NCBI RefSeq assembly: GCF_000024065.1
Contig: NC_013174.1
Coordinates: 2,418,001-2,482,000 of the forward strand
Origin: Jonesia denitrificans DSM 20603
Lineage (GTDB): Bacteria; Actinomycetota; Actinomycetes; Actinomycetales; Cellulomonadaceae
DNA: 64,000 nucleotides
Reading direction: 5' to 3'
Shown piece by piece: positions 61,242 to 64,000 of this stretch. Both the position numbers and the translations under genes were made by a program. The notes beneath the pieces are model-generated. The model had not been told where the DNA came from. It did not search any database and worked only from the letters and a program-made list of their open reading frames with translations. Within the stretch, counting starts at the first letter, position 1; each line of letters starts with the position of its first letter.

Positions 61242-62141
61242 ATGGCTGTTTTTACTACCTCTGGGATTACTATCCCCACTCAGTTCATTGATCCTTGGCT
61301 TGGGAAGGTCGCGAACGGTTCTACTGTTTCTGCGCTTTCTGGTGCTATCCCGATGCAGTTTGGGCCTGGGGAGTCGATGACTTTTGACATTGGTGAAGCG
61401 GAATATGTTGGGGAGGGCGCGAATAAGTCTGGTTCGACGGTTACCCCGACTGTGAAAACCGTGAAGCCATTTAAATTCCAAAAGACTGTTCGCTGGACTA
61501 ATGAGGTCATGTGGGCGGACGAGGATCACCAGCTGGGTGTGGTGCGGCAGGTGTTGGACGCGATCCAGCCTGCTCTTTCCCGTGCTCTGGATTTCGGTGT
61601 TTTCCACGGGATTAACCCGATGGATGGTACTGCGGTGGCGGCGATGGCTGAGAAGCTGTCGGACACTACTAACTCGGTTGAAGTTGCTACCGGGGACAAG
61701 CCTTACGCGAACTTGGACGCGGCTGATGCTCTTGTGCTTGCGGACGGTTATGTGCCCCGTGATGTGGCTTTGGACCCGACTATGGCCGCGAAGTTCACGA
61801 CTTTGCGTGGCACTAACTCGGAGCAGAAGCTTTACCCGAATTTCACTTTGGGTACTGCTGTTTCTGAGCTGGATGGGCACCGTGCGTCCGTGTCAAACAC
61901 CGTCGGTGCGGTAGGCGTGGCTAGCACAGCGACAGACGTGCTTGGGTTCGTCGGTGACTTCTCCGGTATTCGGTGGGGTATTCAACGCAACATCGGCCTC
62001 AAGGTCATTGAATATGGTGACCCTGATGGTGCTGGTGACCTGCAGCGAAACAACCAGGTCGCGTTCCGTGCAGAGGTTGTTTACGGGTGGGGCATCGCTG
62101 ATCTTAACGCGTTCGCGAAGATTGTTGACGAGGTGGAGTGA
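61242..62141 (+). CDS. major capsid protein (HK97 fold)
   Basis: 299 residues. HK97-type features: N-arm followed by GAIPMQFGPGESMTFDIGEA, the E-loop region EYVGEGANKSGSTVTPTVKT, spine helix WADEDHQLGVVRQVLDAIQP and P-domain/A-loop ending VAFRAEVVYGWGIADLNAFA. No N-terminal delta domain, so a separate scaffold is used. Ribosome site TAGGAG upstream. Confidence 0.9.
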   Translation: MAVFTTSGITIPTQFIDPWLGKVANGSTVSALSGAIPMQFGPGESMTFDIGEAEYVGEGANKSGSTVTPTVKTVKPFKFQKTVRWTNEVMWADEDHQLGVVRQVLDAIQPALSRALDFGVFHGINPMDGTAVAAMAEKLSDTTNSVEVATGDKPYANLDAADALVLADGYVPRDVALDPTMAAKFTTLRGTNSEQKLYPNFTLGTAVSELDGHRASVSNTVGAVGVASTATDVLGFVGDFSGIRWGIQRNIGLKVIEYGDPDGAGDLQRNNQVAFRAEVVYGWGIADLNAFAKIVDEVE

Positions 62142-62320
62142 TGGGGTTTGTCCGGGTGAAGAACCGGGCCAGTGGTGTTGTGGTGGCCGTCGCGTCTACT
62201 AAGGCGCGGCGGCTTCCCTCCACTGACTGGGTGCCGGTCGATGATGAGAAGCCTGAGCCAGTGCAGGTGAAGGATTCTGAGCCTGTGAAGCGGCGTGGGC
62301 GTCCACCGAAGGGCAAGTGA
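62141..62320 (+). CDS. small head protein or head-decoration peptide
   Basis: 59 residues with a basic C-terminus (KRRGRPPKGK). ATG overlaps the capsid stop (TGATG). Small proteins of this type commonly follow the capsid gene in actinophages; role unknown. Confidence 0.55.
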   Translation: MGFVRVKNRASGVVVAVASTKARRLPSTDWVPVDDEKPEPVQVKDSEPVKRRGRPPKGK

Positions 62321-62333
62321 ATAGGAGGAAGTC

Positions 62334-62741
62334 ATGGCTGACGTTTTACCCTTCCCGTTTGCCACCGTGGATGATTTGAAGTTGCGTTGGCCTGACTTCC
62401 CTGTTGGTGGGGACTCGCATGCTGGCGTTCTGCTTGAGGACGCTTCGCAGTACATCTTGGATGTGTGTCCTACTGCTGGTGAGGTGTCTGAGTCTACTAG
62501 GCGGCGTGTCGTCTGCAGTGTGGTTCGTCGGGCGATGGAGGTCGAGTCTGAGCTGGTTGGCGTGGAGTCGATGCAGATGGGGGCTGGGCCTTACCAGGAG
62601 ACTAGGAAGGCGTTGAATCCTCACGGCGATTTTTACCTCACTAAGCAGGAGAAGCTTTCTCTAGGGTGTGGCGGTCAGAAGGCGTTCACGGTGGACATGA
62701 TGCCTGTCCGGCCTACGCCTGTTTACCCGTGGGAGGTGTGA
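62334..62741 (+). CDS. head-tail connector (gp6-like)
   Basis: 135 residues: FATVDDLKLRWPDFPVGGDS at the start and RVVCSVVRRAMEVESELVGV in the middle are typical of the HK97 gp6/SPP1 gp15 adaptor family. Ribosome site AGGAGG. Confidence 0.8.
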   Translation: MADVLPFPFATVDDLKLRWPDFPVGGDSHAGVLLEDASQYILDVCPTAGEVSESTRRRVVCSVVRRAMEVESELVGVESMQMGAGPYQETRKALNPHGDFYLTKQEKLSLGCGGQKAFTVDMMPVRPTPVYPWEV

Positions 62742-62742
62742 C

Positions 62743-63078
62743 ATGCGCGGGGAAACGGTGGTGGTTCGCCGCCCAACAGCGGGCGGGGTTGACCCGTTTG
62801 GGTCACCGTCCGTGGTGTGGGTAGAAGAGGTTGTAGAGGATGTTCTGGTTGCGCCTGGGCCTAGGAATGATGCTGATGGGGCCATCCGCCCTGACGGGAA
62901 AATCATTGCTTGGACTCTGCATTTCCCGAAGACGTTTGACCAGTCTTTGAAGGGGTGCGAGGTACGGGTGCGTGGAGAGGTTCCGCGCCCTGTCGTGGGA
63001 GACCCGAAACCGTACACGCTGGAGAACACGCCGACTCGTTGGTGGATGCCGGTGGAATTGGAGGGCGTCGATGGGTAG
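62743..63078 (+). CDS. head closure protein
   Basis: 111 residues, beta-rich: ETVVVRRPTAGGVDPFGSPS, then WTLHFPKTFDQSLKGCEVRV. Consistent with SPP1 gp16-like stoppers by position and size. Confidence 0.7.
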   Translation: MRGETVVVRRPTAGGVDPFGSPSVVWVEEVVEDVLVAPGPRNDADGAIRPDGKIIAWTLHFPKTFDQSLKGCEVRVRGEVPRPVVGDPKPYTLENTPTRWWMPVELEGVDG

Positions 63079-63346
63079 TCGCGTGAAGGTGAAGATGAAT
63101 TCCGCTGGTGCTGCAAGGGTGATGAATTCGGCTGGTGTGCAGGCGAGGCTTTTAGCCCATGCGGAGAGTATGGCCGCTGCAGCTAATTCGATGCTGGATC
63201 CTGCCTCGGCTGGCGCGGGTCGTTTTGAGGCTGATGTGAAGCCCGGGAAGGTGCGTGCACACGCCCGCGTTACCGCTGCTGGGGTTTACCCTATTCGCCA
63301 TAATTTGAAGCACAACACTTTATTGAAGGTTTTGGGAAATGGTTAA
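63071..63346 (+). CDS. HK97 gp10-like minor structural protein
   Basis: 91 residues with RLLAHAESMAAAANSMLDPA and a strand-rich, basic C-terminus (KVRAHARVTAAGVYP). Position between closure and tail-completion genes fits gp10/neck proteins. Overlaps both neighbours by 8 bp. Confidence 0.65.
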   Translation: MGSRVKVKMNSAGAARVMNSAGVQARLLAHAESMAAAANSMLDPASAGAGRFEADVKPGKVRAHARVTAAGVYPIRHNLKHNTLLKVLGNG

Positions 63347-63686
63347 CATCGAGAGTTTAGTGATTTCCCATTTGAACACGGTGTTTGGTGCGGGTTTCGC
63401 TTTTGGTGACGTCCCGGCTGATAGGCCAACACGGTTTGCCACGGTTGAGCGCACGGGTGGCCCGTATTCAGAGCATCGTGATTTGCCTTTGCTCGTTGTG
63501 CAATGTTGGGAGTCGACAAGGCATGCTGCAAGCGAATTAGCGCTGACGGTTCGCGACGCTGTTAACGGCCTTTCTGCGCATCCGAATGTGGGGCGTGTGA
63601 GGGTCACGGCGTTGTATAACTTCCCGGATGGTCAGTCTGGTCATCCTCGGTATCAAATGACCGTGGAAATGGTCACCAAGGGGTGA
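63339..63686 (+). CDS. tail terminator/completion protein
   Basis: 115 residues: SLVISHLNTVFGAGFAFGDV, then LPLLVVQCWESTRHAASELA and VTALYNFPDGQSGHPRYQMT, matching the tail terminator fold (lambda gpU-like) found at this position. Confidence 0.75.
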   Translation: MVNIESLVISHLNTVFGAGFAFGDVPADRPTRFATVERTGGPYSEHRDLPLLVVQCWESTRHAASELALTVRDAVNGLSAHPNVGRVRVTALYNFPDGQSGHPRYQMTVEMVTKG

Positions 63687-63747
63687 ATAGCCTCAACCTG
63701 TTTTGGTTTAAGTGGCGCGGCGCTGCTTTCCTGGAAGGGATTTTGAC

Positions 63748-64000
63748 ATGACTGATGCGACTAATGTTTCTGTGGGTAAGCCTAGTGCGGCTGGTGGTAT
63801 TTTCGCTGGGGATACTTCGGTTGCGGCTCCGACTGACGCGACGACTGCTTTGCCTTCGGGTTTGTCGGGGTTGGGGTATGTGTCGGATGAGGGTTTGACG
63901 AACACAATTGAAATTGACACGACAGACATTATTGCGTGGGGTGGGGACAAAGTTCTCACTGTGCGCACGTCTCGCAGTGAATCGTTTACGTGGACGTTTA
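63748..64000 (+). CDS. major tail tube protein, cut by the window edge
   Basis: The first 84 codons: an N-terminal SVGKPSAAGGIFAGDTSVAA, LPSGLSGLGYVSDEGLTNTI, then DIIAWGGDKVLTVRTSRSES. This is the usual start of siphovirus tail tube proteins. Preceded by GGAAGGGA. The remainder lies beyond base 64000. Confidence 0.85.
   Translation, partial: MTDATNVSVGKPSAAGGIFAGDTSVAAPTDATTALPSGLSGLGYVSDEGLTNTIEIDTTDIIAWGGDKVLTVRTSRSESFTWTF

Overview
The window is chromosomal DNA from a high-GC actinobacterium. The evidence is a mycothiol synthase (mshD), a mycobacterial-type MutT1 (Nudix plus histidine phosphatase), LAETG cell-wall sorting, a WhiB protein, a LytR-CpsA-Psr protein and GC-rich third codon positions. 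A motile member of the order Micrococcales fits best because chemotaxis genes are present, but the genus cannot be fixed from the sequence alone.

Layout. 1-16.8 kb is core chromosome: the C-terminal three quarters of acetyl-CoA synthetase; an SseB-like protein; a split aerotaxis pair (PAS protein plus soluble MCP, minus strand); mshD; a phosphate/polyphosphate group (ppk, mutT1, and on the minus strand a DUF47 protein with a PiT transporter that carries a frameshift in a 7-G tract); msrB; an M50-like membrane protease; and a Ugp-type glycerol-3-phosphate ABC operon with a glycerophosphodiesterase but no ATPase gene.

16.9-28.5 kb is a defence island between tRNA-Lys and a low-molecular-weight phosphatase gene. 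It holds a serine-recombinase remnant and a tightly overlapping seven-gene plus-strand operon: hsdM, hsdS, a HEPN-motif TIGR02391-type gene, hsdR, a 43-codon reading frame, a Cdc48-like AAA ATPase and a DUF6414-like protein. A small HTH gene of the type found beside serine recombinases closes it. A 13-bp perfect repeat of the tRNA T-arm lies 11.9 kb away, at the right side. This composite operon is the best candidate here for an undescribed system.

28.5-42.1 kb is again core: a phosphatase homologue with a destroyed catalytic loop, an LCP protein, an osmoprotectant ABC operon, a Na+/Ca2+ antiporter, a flavodoxin-fold oxidoreductase with its MarR regulator and two clear operators, pntAB, a lipoprotein, galE, a minimal zinc peptidase, and a tRNA cluster (Glu, Asp, Asp, Phe) closed by strong terminators.

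42.1-64 kb is a siphovirus-type prophage that runs off the right edge. Its order is ImmA-like peptidase and repressor (minus), Cro-like protein, Rha/KilAC antirepressor, excisionase-like protein, an LAETG-anchored surface protein, exonuclease/RecT recombination pair, redoxin, SSB, RusA-like resolvase, WhiB, replication initiator and DnaB helicase, a run of small cysteine-rich proteins, HNH endonuclease, then terminase, portal, MuF-like protein, scaffold, capsid, connector and tail-tube genes. No integrase is visible in the window.
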